From Candidatus Saccharimonadota bacterium (GTDB lineage Bacteria > Patescibacteriota > Saccharimonadia > Saccharimonadales > Saccharimonadaceae): 64,000 bases of DNA. The notes under the pieces are model-generated. The model was not told the DNA's origin, searched no databases, and saw nothing but the letters and a program-made list of their open reading frames with translations. Numbering within the stretch: position 1 is the first letter of the stretch; each line of letters opens with the position of its first letter. Made by a program: the position numbers and the translations under genes. The DNA lies in the NCBI GenBank assembly GCA_017460105.1, contig JAFUBS010000002.1:1-64000 (forward strand), in the 5' to 3' direction. Below, piece after piece: positions 57,380 to 64,000 of the stretch.

Positions 57380-57390
57380 AATTGCCCCAT
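57376..57390 (-). CDS. four-codon leaderless mini-ORF (MGQL)
   Basis: TATAAT at 57398-57403 (minus) ends seven bases before this ATG, the same spacing as other leaderless genes here. Its TGA overlaps the ATG of the metallopeptidase gene (ATGA). It could load ribosomes for coupled translation of a gene that lacks a good SD. Inference. Confidence 0.4.
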   Translation of the reverse strand: MGQL

Positions 57391-57455
57391 TGGGTTTATT
57401 ATAACAAATTATCGACAGGTTGTGTTATAATGGTGGAAATAAGTGGAGGAAATTC

Positions 57456-58439
57456 ATGGAAAATACTGGTGAGCCATTTGATGTCTTTCTCTGGGCGAAT
57501 GAGATTGATGAGGTAAAGAACAATGTTTCAGCGGAATTGTTTTTGTTTAACAAGAATTACACGCCTTATAAGATAAAATACTCAGACAAATTGGCGGGAG
57601 CGGTGAAGTCAATGTTTATGCAGGAGGCTGTACATTACATCATTGAGGAAGCTGATAAAGGTCTAGAAGTGCGCGACTACGAGAAAGCCGACGGCGAGGA
57701 GAAGGTCGTTTATCGTACTTCCCTGTCTAAGGTGGGCCGTGCGGAGACTTTGATTCATCTTATCGAGAACGAGTACAAAGATATTGATTATTTCTCCGAA
57801 AATGAATACGACTTCAAGAAAGTAAAAGGCATTATCGCGAGGTTTACTTATCCGGGCGAAGATGGCATGAAGACTTTCTATATCGCAAAGTTGATTTCTG
57901 CGTCAGCGGCACTCAAAGGCGCTTCGTCTTGGGAGATTAACGGCGAGTCGTTTGAGCCGTTTTCGGCAGAAATCGCCTTAAAGATGCCAGATGACAACCA
58001 AGTCGCCATCGTTGACGGTACGATTATCGTGTTTAATCAGGCAAAGTTTGAGAATTTGTTCCAGTATGATTACAAATCTCAGGTGATTGCCGAGGCAAAG
58101 GCAAAAGAGTTAACCGAGAAATATAAGTTGTCGTTCGCAGAAGGTTTGACGTTAGATGGTTTACTGGCGGACAAAAAGCCGATTTTGAAAAAGGTCCAGG
58201 CGATGGATATCGCAGAAGAGATGCCGCAGGACAAACTGTTAGAGTATGCTGACGAGATGCAACTGGAACTGATGACGGACGATGACGGCTCCATTATTAT
58301 TATGGACGATAAGGATCTCACTATGTTTGTAAATCTCTTGAATGAAGATTATTATGTATCACCAGTAAATGGTAAACGTTACGAAATCAAGTCCAAGAAA
58401 CTACTCGGTGAGCCAGACGGTGAACCACCGAGAGGATAG
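57456..58439 (+). CDS. possible DUF4868 (KwaB-like) protein
   Basis: A 327-residue soluble acidic protein. The central segment VAIVDGTIIVFNQAKFENLFQYDYKSQ resembles the core of DUF4868, the family of the Kiwa anti-phage protein KwaB, with a preceding domain of mixed alpha/beta type and a charged C-terminus (ending LLGEPDGEPPRG). The link is weak and no KwaA-like membrane partner is adjacent. The ATG at 57456 follows GTGGAGG by seven bases; TATAAT is ~30 bases upstream. It is divergent from the metallopeptidase. Confidence 0.45.
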   Translation: MENTGEPFDVFLWANEIDEVKNNVSAELFLFNKNYTPYKIKYSDKLAGAVKSMFMQEAVHYIIEEADKGLEVRDYEKADGEEKVVYRTSLSKVGRAETLIHLIENEYKDIDYFSENEYDFKKVKGIIARFTYPGEDGMKTFYIAKLISASAALKGASSWEINGESFEPFSAEIALKMPDDNQVAIVDGTIIVFNQAKFENLFQYDYKSQVIAEAKAKELTEKYKLSFAEGLTLDGLLADKKPILKKVQAMDIAEEMPQDKLLEYADEMQLELMTDDDGSIIIMDDKDLTMFVNLLNEDYYVSPVNGKRYEIKSKKLLGEPDGEPPRG

Positions 58440-58442
58440 AGA

Positions 58443-58973
58443 TTACAATTCAAAGTAGGCACTCTCCACGATGTCTGTCTCGCCGAGCGTGGCGAAGGTC
58501 TTGCGGAGGTCTTCCCTGGCAGCGGTGACAGAATCGTTGCCTTCGAGGATGCTCTCAATTTTGGCGTATTGCTCCTCGCGGCCGTCAATGGAATCCAAAT
58601 AAATCATCGTGCCATCACCCATATCCAAGTCTTGACGGCGACGCGAAACTTCGCCCGCCGGCTTGAAGCCGAGCTGGAGGATGATGTTTACGGTATTTGC
58701 ATAGTCAGTAACAGGAGTTTCCTCAACGATATCTGCACCGGAATCCTCGATGTGACGGCGCAAAATAAGTGCGTACTTCGGCGTCTCGTCTACAGCGTGC
58801 ATCTCTGTGCGCATTATAAGGCGCGGGAGGTTAACTCCGCGTTTGTATCCGCGTGGCACATAGACGCGGTCATGCTGCCAATAAATCGGACCAAAATCAA
58901 AGTCAATGTCGCTAAGTTTGTCTTCAAAACTGTCACGACTTTCTAATTTACACTTGAGAATTGCTTTCTTCAT
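58443..58973 (-). CDS. CYTH-domain phosphohydrolase/cyclase-like protein
   Basis: A 176-residue CYTH-type tunnel-fold protein. It shows the early K-x-K/E pattern (ILKCKLESRDSFEDKL), a Tyr/Arg-rich strand (QHDRVYVPRGY), LIMRTEM, YALILRRHIED, RRRQDLDMG and IYLDSIDG..YAKIESIL. Family members are inorganic triphosphatases, thiamine triphosphatases or class IV adenylate cyclases; the substrate is not clear from sequence. TATAAT ends six bases before the ATG. It is convergent with the DUF4868-like gene (3-bp gap). Confidence 0.75.
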   Translation of the reverse strand: MKKAILKCKLESRDSFEDKLSDIDFDFGPIYWQHDRVYVPRGYKRGVNLPRLIMRTEMHAVDETPKYALILRRHIEDSGADIVEETPVTDYANTVNIILQLGFKPAGEVSRRRQDLDMGDGTMIYLDSIDGREEQYAKIESILEGNDSVTAAREDLRKTFATLGETDIVESAYFEL

Positions 58974-58995
58974 AGGGTAATTATAACATCAAACC

Positions 58996-60618
58996 TTATT
59001 CTTGGGAAATAATATCTATCAGCCGGGCCTCTACGGAGCGGGTGCCGCGGAATTCATTGATGACGGGCTGGATGAGAATGTCATAGACGTCATCTGGATA
59101 GAGATTGAACCATTTCTCCGGTGCATAGAAAGCGATACATTTAATAATCTTGCCGTCTTTGCCCTTGATATCCAGACGAAGATGTTTGCCGTCAGCACCA
59201 AGGCGACGAGCCTCCACAATCTCTGCGCCGCAAATGCGAAAAATCGGTTCTTCGTTCCCTGGGCCGAAAGGCTCCAAAAGCGCCATTTCCTCCATTAGTT
59301 CCAGTGTAAAGTCGCCGATACCATCCGTGGCGAGGTCGGCAGAGGAACGGAGATATTTTTCTTGGTCGGTGAGGTGAAGGCTATCGTAATAGGCATTGAT
59401 CTTCTCGCGAAATTCGTAAAGTTTGGCACCATCCACGCGAACTCCGGCGGCGCCCGCGTGACCACCACCACCGATAATGCTATCTTTGGCGTAGTTCAGA
59501 GCCTCAGCGAGACTAAAATCGCCAAAACTACGGCCAGAACCTTTGTAAATATTGTTTTCTACCTCTGTCAGGACAAAGGCAGGTTTGTGGTATTTTTCCA
59601 CTAAACGGCCGGCCACAATGCCGAGAATGCCTTCGTGCCATTTCCCTGTTTCGATAATAACCGGGCCTTCTGTAAGGCCACGCTTCGCGATTTCGTCGGT
59701 AGCGGCACGCTGTTCGTCGCGGCGCTTTTTATTGAGTATTTCTAATTCGGCGGCAAGAGAGGCGGCCTCGGCGGCAGACTTAGTCCGGAGGAGATTCAAA
59801 GAGATTTCGGCGGTCTCTAGGCGCCCGGCGGCATTGAGGCGTGGGCCAATCTGAAAGCCGATGGATTCAGAGGTAACTTTGGTGACGCCGGCATTTCGCA
59901 TGAGTTCTTTGAGGCCTGGGCGGCGAGTCTTCTCTAGCACTTTGATACCGTAGAAACCAAAAATACGATTCTCTCCTGTGAGAAGCATGCTGTCACAAAT
60001 GGTGCCAATTAAGACAAGGTCCAGGAGCCATTTTTCTTGGCCCTTCTCAATAAGACCAGCATCTACTAGACCTTGTGCGACTTCGAACGCCATCCCGACG
60101 CCCGCCATTTCCTTGAGGGCGGCCGGACCAGTAAAGTCTTTGCGCTTGGGGTTGACGACTGCGACGGCCTCTGGAAGAGTATCTTCGCACTCGTGGTGGT
60201 CAGTAACGATGGTATCTATGTGATGCTCATTCAATTCTGCTACGATTGCATGATTGCGAGAGCCACAATCTACCGTGATGACTAGGCTTACCCCTGTATC
60301 TACAGCGCGAGTAACCAGACGTGGGCTCATGCCATAACCATCTAAGAAACGATCCGGCAACATAATAGAGATATCTTCTGGCCTGGTGCCGGCGAGAGTA
60401 AGTGCATCTTCCATTACCGTACTAGCGGTGACGCCATCCACGTCATAATCGCCGTAGATGAGAATTTTCTCGTGACTACCTATAGCCTGCTTGATTCTGG
60501 CGATAGTTTTGTCCATATCTGGCATACTGGATGCCGGAATGAGGTCCTGGTATTTGGGATGCAAAAAACTTTCATCCAAATGACGTTTTTCTACAAGTTG
60601 AGCAAATAATTTATTCAT
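58996..60618 (-). CDS. recJ: single-stranded-DNA-specific exonuclease RecJ
   Basis: A 540-residue DHH/DHHA1 nuclease acting 5'-3' in recombination and repair. DHH motifs are ILIYGDYDVDGVTAST, DRFLDGYGMS, ITVDCGSRNHA and VTDHHECEDTLP; the DHHA1 part has GGGGHAGAAGVRV, and an OB fold follows. The ATG comes 12 bp after the winged-helix gene, with AGGGGTG as SD. Confidence 0.93.
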   Translation of the reverse strand: MNKLFAQLVEKRHLDESFLHPKYQDLIPASSMPDMDKTIARIKQAIGSHEKILIYGDYDVDGVTASTVMEDALTLAGTRPEDISIMLPDRFLDGYGMSPRLVTRAVDTGVSLVITVDCGSRNHAIVAELNEHHIDTIVTDHHECEDTLPEAVAVVNPKRKDFTGPAALKEMAGVGMAFEVAQGLVDAGLIEKGQEKWLLDLVLIGTICDSMLLTGENRIFGFYGIKVLEKTRRPGLKELMRNAGVTKVTSESIGFQIGPRLNAAGRLETAEISLNLLRTKSAAEAASLAAELEILNKKRRDEQRAATDEIAKRGLTEGPVIIETGKWHEGILGIVAGRLVEKYHKPAFVLTEVENNIYKGSGRSFGDFSLAEALNYAKDSIIGGGGHAGAAGVRVDGAKLYEFREKINAYYDSLHLTDQEKYLRSSADLATDGIGDFTLELMEEMALLEPFGPGNEEPIFRICGAEIVEARRLGADGKHLRLDIKGKDGKIIKCIAFYAPEKWFNLYPDDVYDILIQPVINEFRGTRSVEARLIDIISQE

Positions 60619-60630
60619 TTATCACCCCTG

Positions 60631-60921
60631 TTAGCCGATGGTTTTGGAAGGTTTGCTGCCCTTTTGGCTCTTGATAACGATGGACTGAAGCTCCTTTAAG
60701 ATCGGGTATTGTTTGTTGGTCTGATAGATCTTGGTGTTACCTTTTTTGGTTACGATAAGAAAATTACCCTCGGCCATACGGGTGAGTTCACGCTGGATAT
60801 TGCCAGGATCCTCCTTTATGAGCTTGGCGAGAGCGCGAGTATGGGTCTTGAAATCTGGATATTTAGCAAAAACCACGATGATTTTGCGGCGCACTCTTGA
60901 TGATACGAATAAATCTAGCAT
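60631..60921 (-). CDS. small winged-helix DNA-binding protein
   Basis: A 96-residue wHTH protein: residues ~10-75 form helix-helix-turn-helix-wing (VRRKIIVVFAKYPDFKTHTRALAKLIKEDPGNIQRELTRMAEGNFLIVTKKGN split). The pattern resembles ArsR/MarR-like or nucleotidyltransferase-linked regulators. GCGAGG precedes the ATG. It is the first gene of an operon with recJ and may regulate it. Confidence 0.75.
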   Translation of the reverse strand: MLDLFVSSRVRRKIIVVFAKYPDFKTHTRALAKLIKEDPGNIQRELTRMAEGNFLIVTKKGNTKIYQTNKQYPILKELQSIVIKSQKGSKPSKTIG

Positions 60922-60993
60922 ATTACCTCGCTTAACTTTCTCTATTATAGCACAGAAAATGTGAAAATTACAACGAAATTAATCGGTTCTATA

Positions 60994-61179
60994 GAACAGC
61001 AATATATTCTTTTCGTGGCCGCGTCGCTCGCTCCCGTCTGGGGAGACACCGCTGCCTCGCTCGAGATTCCGAGCGAGCTCGGAATCTACTCGCTTCGTTG
61101 CGTTGTCGCCACGGGGCTCGCGCGCTAATTCTCGCGCTGCCGCGCTCCGAAATGCCACGAAAAGAATATATTACTGTTC
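60994..61179. repeat. intergenic palindromic element with nested insertion
   Basis: The ends are 26-bp complements with one mismatch (GAACAG..AATATATTCTTTTCGTGGC and its partner). On the minus strand it carries the same 49-bp block as the topA copy, plus a further palindrome (GATTCCGAGCTCGCTCGGAATC type) inserted at its centre. It lies between the wHTH gene and the priA promoter. Confidence 0.8.
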
Positions 61180-61213
61180 TCCGGGACAATATGTAATATG
61201 CTATAATGGTCGT

Positions 61214-63277
61214 ATGTTTTACGAGGTGATACCAGGGAGAAATATTGGGAAGGGGCTAGATGTGCTGACGTATGCTTTTGATGATTCCCTGCCCACTGGC
61301 ACACTTGTAGAAATCCCGATTGGCCATACGAGAGCCGCGGGGATTGTCGTAAAAAAAGTTGCTCAACCAAATTTTGCCTGCAAAAAAATTTCACGAATTT
61401 TGTATTCAAAGCCATTACCAAAACATTTGGTGGCAACGGCGAAATGGATGGCTAGCTACTACGCCACACCGATCTCTGGTATCGTGGCTACAATACTACC
61501 AACTGGGGTACTCAAAAAGCGCAGAAAAACCGAACAAATGTTCGGTGAGACGGCGAGAACTGAGGTAATGGACGAAAAGTTCTGCTCGGGGTCGCGTCCG
61601 GCCGGCCCATCGCCATGGGCGGCCGGCGCTCAGCCTCGCGCTGCCGCGCTCCGGAAGACCCCTTCGCCAGAACATTTTCGTCCAACAACACGTTTTTCAT
61701 CCATCCCACTGAATACTGCTCAGAAAAATGCGCTACAAGGCCTCCAGAAGGCTCCAGGAGCCACGAAACTACTGTTTGGTGTTACTGGTAGTGGTAAGAC
61801 AAACGTGTACCTCAGCGAGGCCGCTAAGGCCCTTATAGCGCAAAAATCTGTAATTCTTTTGGTGCCAGAAATTGCTTTAACTGGGCAATTAGTACAGGTT
61901 TTTGGTGAAGTTTTCGGTAACAGTGTGACAGTGATACATTCTAAACAAACTGAGGCCGAGCGTCATTTGATATTTGAAAGAATTCTGACATCTGAGCAGC
62001 CGCAAATAGTAGTGGGACCACGTTCTGCCCTATTTGCGCCAGTTGCCAACCTGGGGCTCATTATCGTGGATGAGGAACACGAGAATACATATTATCAAGA
62101 CAATACGCCAAAGTATTCGGCGATACGGGTAGCGAGTTCTATGGCGAAGGAGGCGGGAGCACAGTGCATATTAGGGTCAGCAACGCCAGCAGTGGATGAT
62201 TATTACTTGGCGAAACGCCGCGACTGTCTAGTCGTGATGTCTGAAAAAGCCAAAAAAACCGCGATAAGACCAGAAATCCAGGTGATAGACTTCAAAAAAC
62301 GTGAGCATTTTAGCAAAAATCGTTATTTTAGCAACCCTCTTCTTGCCGCAATAAAAGACAATCTCGAAAATGGCCGGCAGACACTGATTTTTCACAACCG
62401 TAGGGGGTCGTCACCCCTGACGATTTGCGAGAGCTGCGGCGAGGAGTTGCTATGTCCGAATTGTTTTTTGCCTCTGACCTTGCATGCGGATAGTTACGAG
62501 CTGATGTGCCATACTTGCGGATTTAAAGAGAAAGTGCCGATGGCTTGTCCAAAATGCGGTGCTCCTGAGCTGATACATAAAGGATTCGGAACAAAGTTGC
62601 TAGAGACGGAGCTAGAGAAGCTCTTCCCTAAGGCTCACGTAAAGAGATTTGACGCAGATACTAAGAGAGGCGAAAGCCTAGACATAATATATGAAGCGGT
62701 CAGAGATGGTCAGATAGACATATTGGTAGGAACGCAGACTCTGGCAAAGGGATTAGATTTACCAAAACTTGCGACCGTAGGAGTGGTTCAGGCGGATGCC
62801 GGGCTGTCGCTCCCTGATTATGCGGCCGAGGAACGGACTTTTCAATTACTGACGCAGGTGATTGGGCGAGTCGGACGGGGGCATATAGACAAGGCGCAGG
62901 TGTTTATCCAGACTTTCCGGCCGGAACATCCAGTGATAAATCTGGCGATAAAAGAAAACTATGTGGATTTTGCCGACTACCTGTTAAAAAAGAGGCGAGC
63001 GAGTGGATTTCCGCCATATATGTTTGTAGCGAAGTGCGAGATTACGATAAAAACAGAGGTGACAGTACTAAAAAAGGTGCGAGAATTAGTAAAGGTTCTC
63101 TCTGGCGACAAGAGGCTATATGTTTCGCCACCAATTCCGGCGTTCCATGAGAGAACGAACAGAGGATACACTTGGCAGATAATTGTACGGTCACGCTCGC
63201 GCACGGCGCTAACAGAGGCGCTATCTGGGATAGATCATAACTTTCGTGTGGCCCTAGACCCGCCGAGTTTGCTGTAG
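61214..63277 (+). CDS. priA: primosomal replication restart helicase PriA
   Basis: A 687-residue PriA. It shows the 3'BD domain at the N-terminus, helicase motif I LLFGVTGSGKTNVYL, DEEHENTYYQ (DEEH), LGSATPAVDDYY, a zinc-binding block with eight cysteines (ICESCGEELLCPNC..LMCHTCGFKE..MACPKCGAP), then VGTQTLAKGLDLP and TQVIGRVGRG. A 114-bp palindromic element (61570-61683) inserts 38 residues (SRPAGPSPWAAGAQPRAAAL) before motif I. The ATG at 61214 is six bases after TATAAT; the in-frame upstream stretch lies in a repeat and is not used. Confidence 0.95.
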   Translation: MFYEVIPGRNIGKGLDVLTYAFDDSLPTGTLVEIPIGHTRAAGIVVKKVAQPNFACKKISRILYSKPLPKHLVATAKWMASYYATPISGIVATILPTGVLKKRRKTEQMFGETARTEVMDEKFCSGSRPAGPSPWAAGAQPRAAALRKTPSPEHFRPTTRFSSIPLNTAQKNALQGLQKAPGATKLLFGVTGSGKTNVYLSEAAKALIAQKSVILLVPEIALTGQLVQVFGEVFGNSVTVIHSKQTEAERHLIFERILTSEQPQIVVGPRSALFAPVANLGLIIVDEEHENTYYQDNTPKYSAIRVASSMAKEAGAQCILGSATPAVDDYYLAKRRDCLVVMSEKAKKTAIRPEIQVIDFKKREHFSKNRYFSNPLLAAIKDNLENGRQTLIFHNRRGSSPLTICESCGEELLCPNCFLPLTLHADSYELMCHTCGFKEKVPMACPKCGAPELIHKGFGTKLLETELEKLFPKAHVKRFDADTKRGESLDIIYEAVRDGQIDILVGTQTLAKGLDLPKLATVGVVQADAGLSLPDYAAEERTFQLLTQVIGRVGRGHIDKAQVFIQTFRPEHPVINLAIKENYVDFADYLLKKRRASGFPPYMFVAKCEITIKTEVTVLKKVRELVKVLSGDKRLYVSPPIPAFHERTNRGYTWQIIVRSRSRTALTEALSGIDHNFRVALDPPSLL
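61529..61546. other. palindrome ACCGAACA-AA-TGTTCGGT inside priA
   Basis: Perfect 8+2+8 inverted repeat made of the same ACCGAACA word that forms the direct repeats at 48229 and 56423. It resembles Gram-positive LexA boxes (CGAAC-4-GTTCG) but lies in a coding region. Confidence 0.5.
61570..61683 (-). repeat. palindromic element inserted in frame in priA
   Basis: The ends GGACGAAAAGTTCTG and CAGAACATTTTCGTCC face each other; total 114 bp (38 codons). Read on the minus strand it has GCGC-GGCA-GCGC and CCCAT-GGCG-ATGGG: the same loops as the topA and der copies with a compensatory G-C to A-T change. Confidence 0.85.
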
Positions 63278-63343
63278 AATGTAGGTTTTTGCTATGTACG
63301 AGCGCAAGTTGAGTTTTGTTCTTCCCTGTGGTATAATAGGCTT

Positions 63344-63916
63344 ATGAAAATAATTACGACGCCGGATGGCCGGCTAAGGGAGAAGTCCGAAAAAGTTCGC
63401 GAGATTGATGATGAGATTCGCGGGATTATTGATGATATGCGAAAATTGTCCCTAGATTGGGAGAAGGAACATCCGTACGAACTGTCTGCTGCGATGGCGG
63501 CGCCACAGATGGGTGTACTAAAGCGAATTATTATTGTGCGCGATGATATGGAAGATAAGAAGAACGCTACTTTTACCGCGCTAATTAATCCAGAAGTGAT
63601 TCGTACTGAAGGCAAAACCGTGCGCGACTACGAAGGCTGTCTTTCTGTTCCCTCTATTTATGGTATGGTGCCACGTCCGTCCAAAGTAAAGGTAAAAGCA
63701 AAACTAGAGGACGGAACAGAGGTGAGAATCAAGGCCTCTGGAGAGCTTGCTCGTACACTGCTTCACGAAATAGACCATCTAGATGGAATTTTGTTTATCG
63801 ATCATATTCGCGATGACAAGGACGCATTTTACGAGATGAACGATAAGGGCGACCTGATACCGGTAGATTACGAAAAACAGATAAAAGACAACCCTGAGCT
63901 CTGGGGTGAAGAATAA
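63344..63916 (+). CDS. def: peptide deformylase
   Basis: A 190-residue metallo-deformylase removing the N-formyl group from new proteins. Motif 1 is SAAMAAPQMG, where the usual first glycine is Ala/Met; motif 2 is EGCLSVP with the metal-binding Cys; motif 3 is LLHEIDHLDG with the HExxH metal site. TATAAT ends six bases before the ATG. fmt follows after 14 bp. Confidence 0.93.
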   Translation: MKIITTPDGRLREKSEKVREIDDEIRGIIDDMRKLSLDWEKEHPYELSAAMAAPQMGVLKRIIIVRDDMEDKKNATFTALINPEVIRTEGKTVRDYEGCLSVPSIYGMVPRPSKVKVKAKLEDGTEVRIKASGELARTLLHEIDHLDGILFIDHIRDDKDAFYEMNDKGDLIPVDYEKQIKDNPELWGEE

Positions 63917-63930
63917 ATTTGGAGGTGCGG

Positions 63931-64000
63931 ATGATTGGCGATTCTGATGGTTCAGCTCGTGAGAAGGTGATTTTTCTCGGTAACGGAATGCTTGCAGAAT
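63931..64000 (+). CDS. fmt: methionyl-tRNA formyltransferase, start only (partial)
   Basis: The first ~23 codons: a short hydrophilic lead, then KVIFLGNGMLAE, which matches the first strand and loop of Fmt. GGAGG lies seven bases before the ATG. The def-fmt order is common and functionally linked (formylation and its removal). The gene runs past the window end. Confidence 0.7.
   Translation, partial: MIGDSDGSAREKVIFLGNGMLAE

Noticed and set aside
61103-61213. In-frame upstream extension of priA
   Set aside because: The stretch is the palindromic repeat and its TIR; a leaderless ATG at 61214 fits the promoter rule.
61529-61546. LexA box controlling a gene
   Set aside because: The palindrome is inside the priA coding region and no lexA is in the window; kept only as a form of the ACCGAACA word.

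Overview
The window looks like a chromosomal segment of a Saccharibacteria (TM7)-type Candidate Phyla Radiation bacterium. This is inferred from gene content and style and was not tested by phylogeny. Core genes are compact and densely packed, the standard code is used with TGA as a real stop, and sortase-type surface proteins, a DUF3048 protein, PIN-PhoH, a sigma4/HARE-HTH regulator and a large T4SS-type ATPase are all present. No rRNA or CRISPR array is visible. Two tRNA genes are present: Leu-CAA on the minus strand and Glu-CTC on the plus strand.

Layout. 1-4.9 kb: the end of tuf, then five small accessory genes, rpsJ and a sixth small gene. Each accessory gene has its own promoter, a hairpin leader, usually a strong Shine-Dalgarno and mostly its own terminator; together they split the usual tuf-rpsJ neighbourhood. 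4.9-10.1 kb: a tightly overlapping operon for cell-wall peptide synthesis (MurF-like ligase, alpha/beta hydrolase, DegT aminotransferase, two FemAB-type transferases). 10.1-16.2 kb: DUF308 membrane protein, GalU-like enzyme, two small envelope proteins and dnaE. 16.2-22.9 kb: a secreted FISUMP protein, smpB, xthA, a hydrate-dehydratase-like protein, a phospholipid synthase, a glycosyltransferase, and metK behind a compact S-box (SAM-I) riboswitch. 23-34.5 kb: sortase, PEGA protein, Gln-rich membrane protein, gltX, two more surface proteins sharing an N-terminal module, a DUF3048 protein, tRNA-Glu, and a RelA/SpoT-like gene between 41-bp direct repeats. 34.6-47.6 kb: der, PIN-PhoH, pth, a MazF-like toxin behind dprA, two apparently undescribed non-coding RNAs, topA, the sigma4/HARE protein and the conjugation-type ATPase. 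48.3-56 kb: a minus-strand division and cell-wall cluster (rsmH, ftsL-like, ftsI, mraY, ftsW, murG, ftsQ-like). 56-64 kb: a structured AT-rich gap with three DnaA-box-like words, a metallopeptidase, a possible DUF4868 protein, a CYTH protein, recJ, priA, def and the start of fmt.

Three sequence-level systems stand out. (1) Eighteen genes have a TATAAT box ending exactly 6 (sixteen genes) or 7 (two genes) bases before the ATG, mostly as an extended -10, which predicts leaderless mRNAs. The small accessory genes instead have structured leaders, strong SDs and often a shared GTACATTA word. (2) A family of GC-rich palindromic elements with conserved loops and covarying stems is inserted in frame inside der, topA and priA and also between genes, much like Rickettsia palindromic elements. 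A second repeat type and an ftsI insertion lie in the division cluster. (3) There are several independent RNA elements: the S-box riboswitch, a ~330-nt RNA between dprA and topA, a ~110-nt RNA running antisense into the mazF 3' end, and a 164-bp palindrome downstream of the T4SS ATPase.
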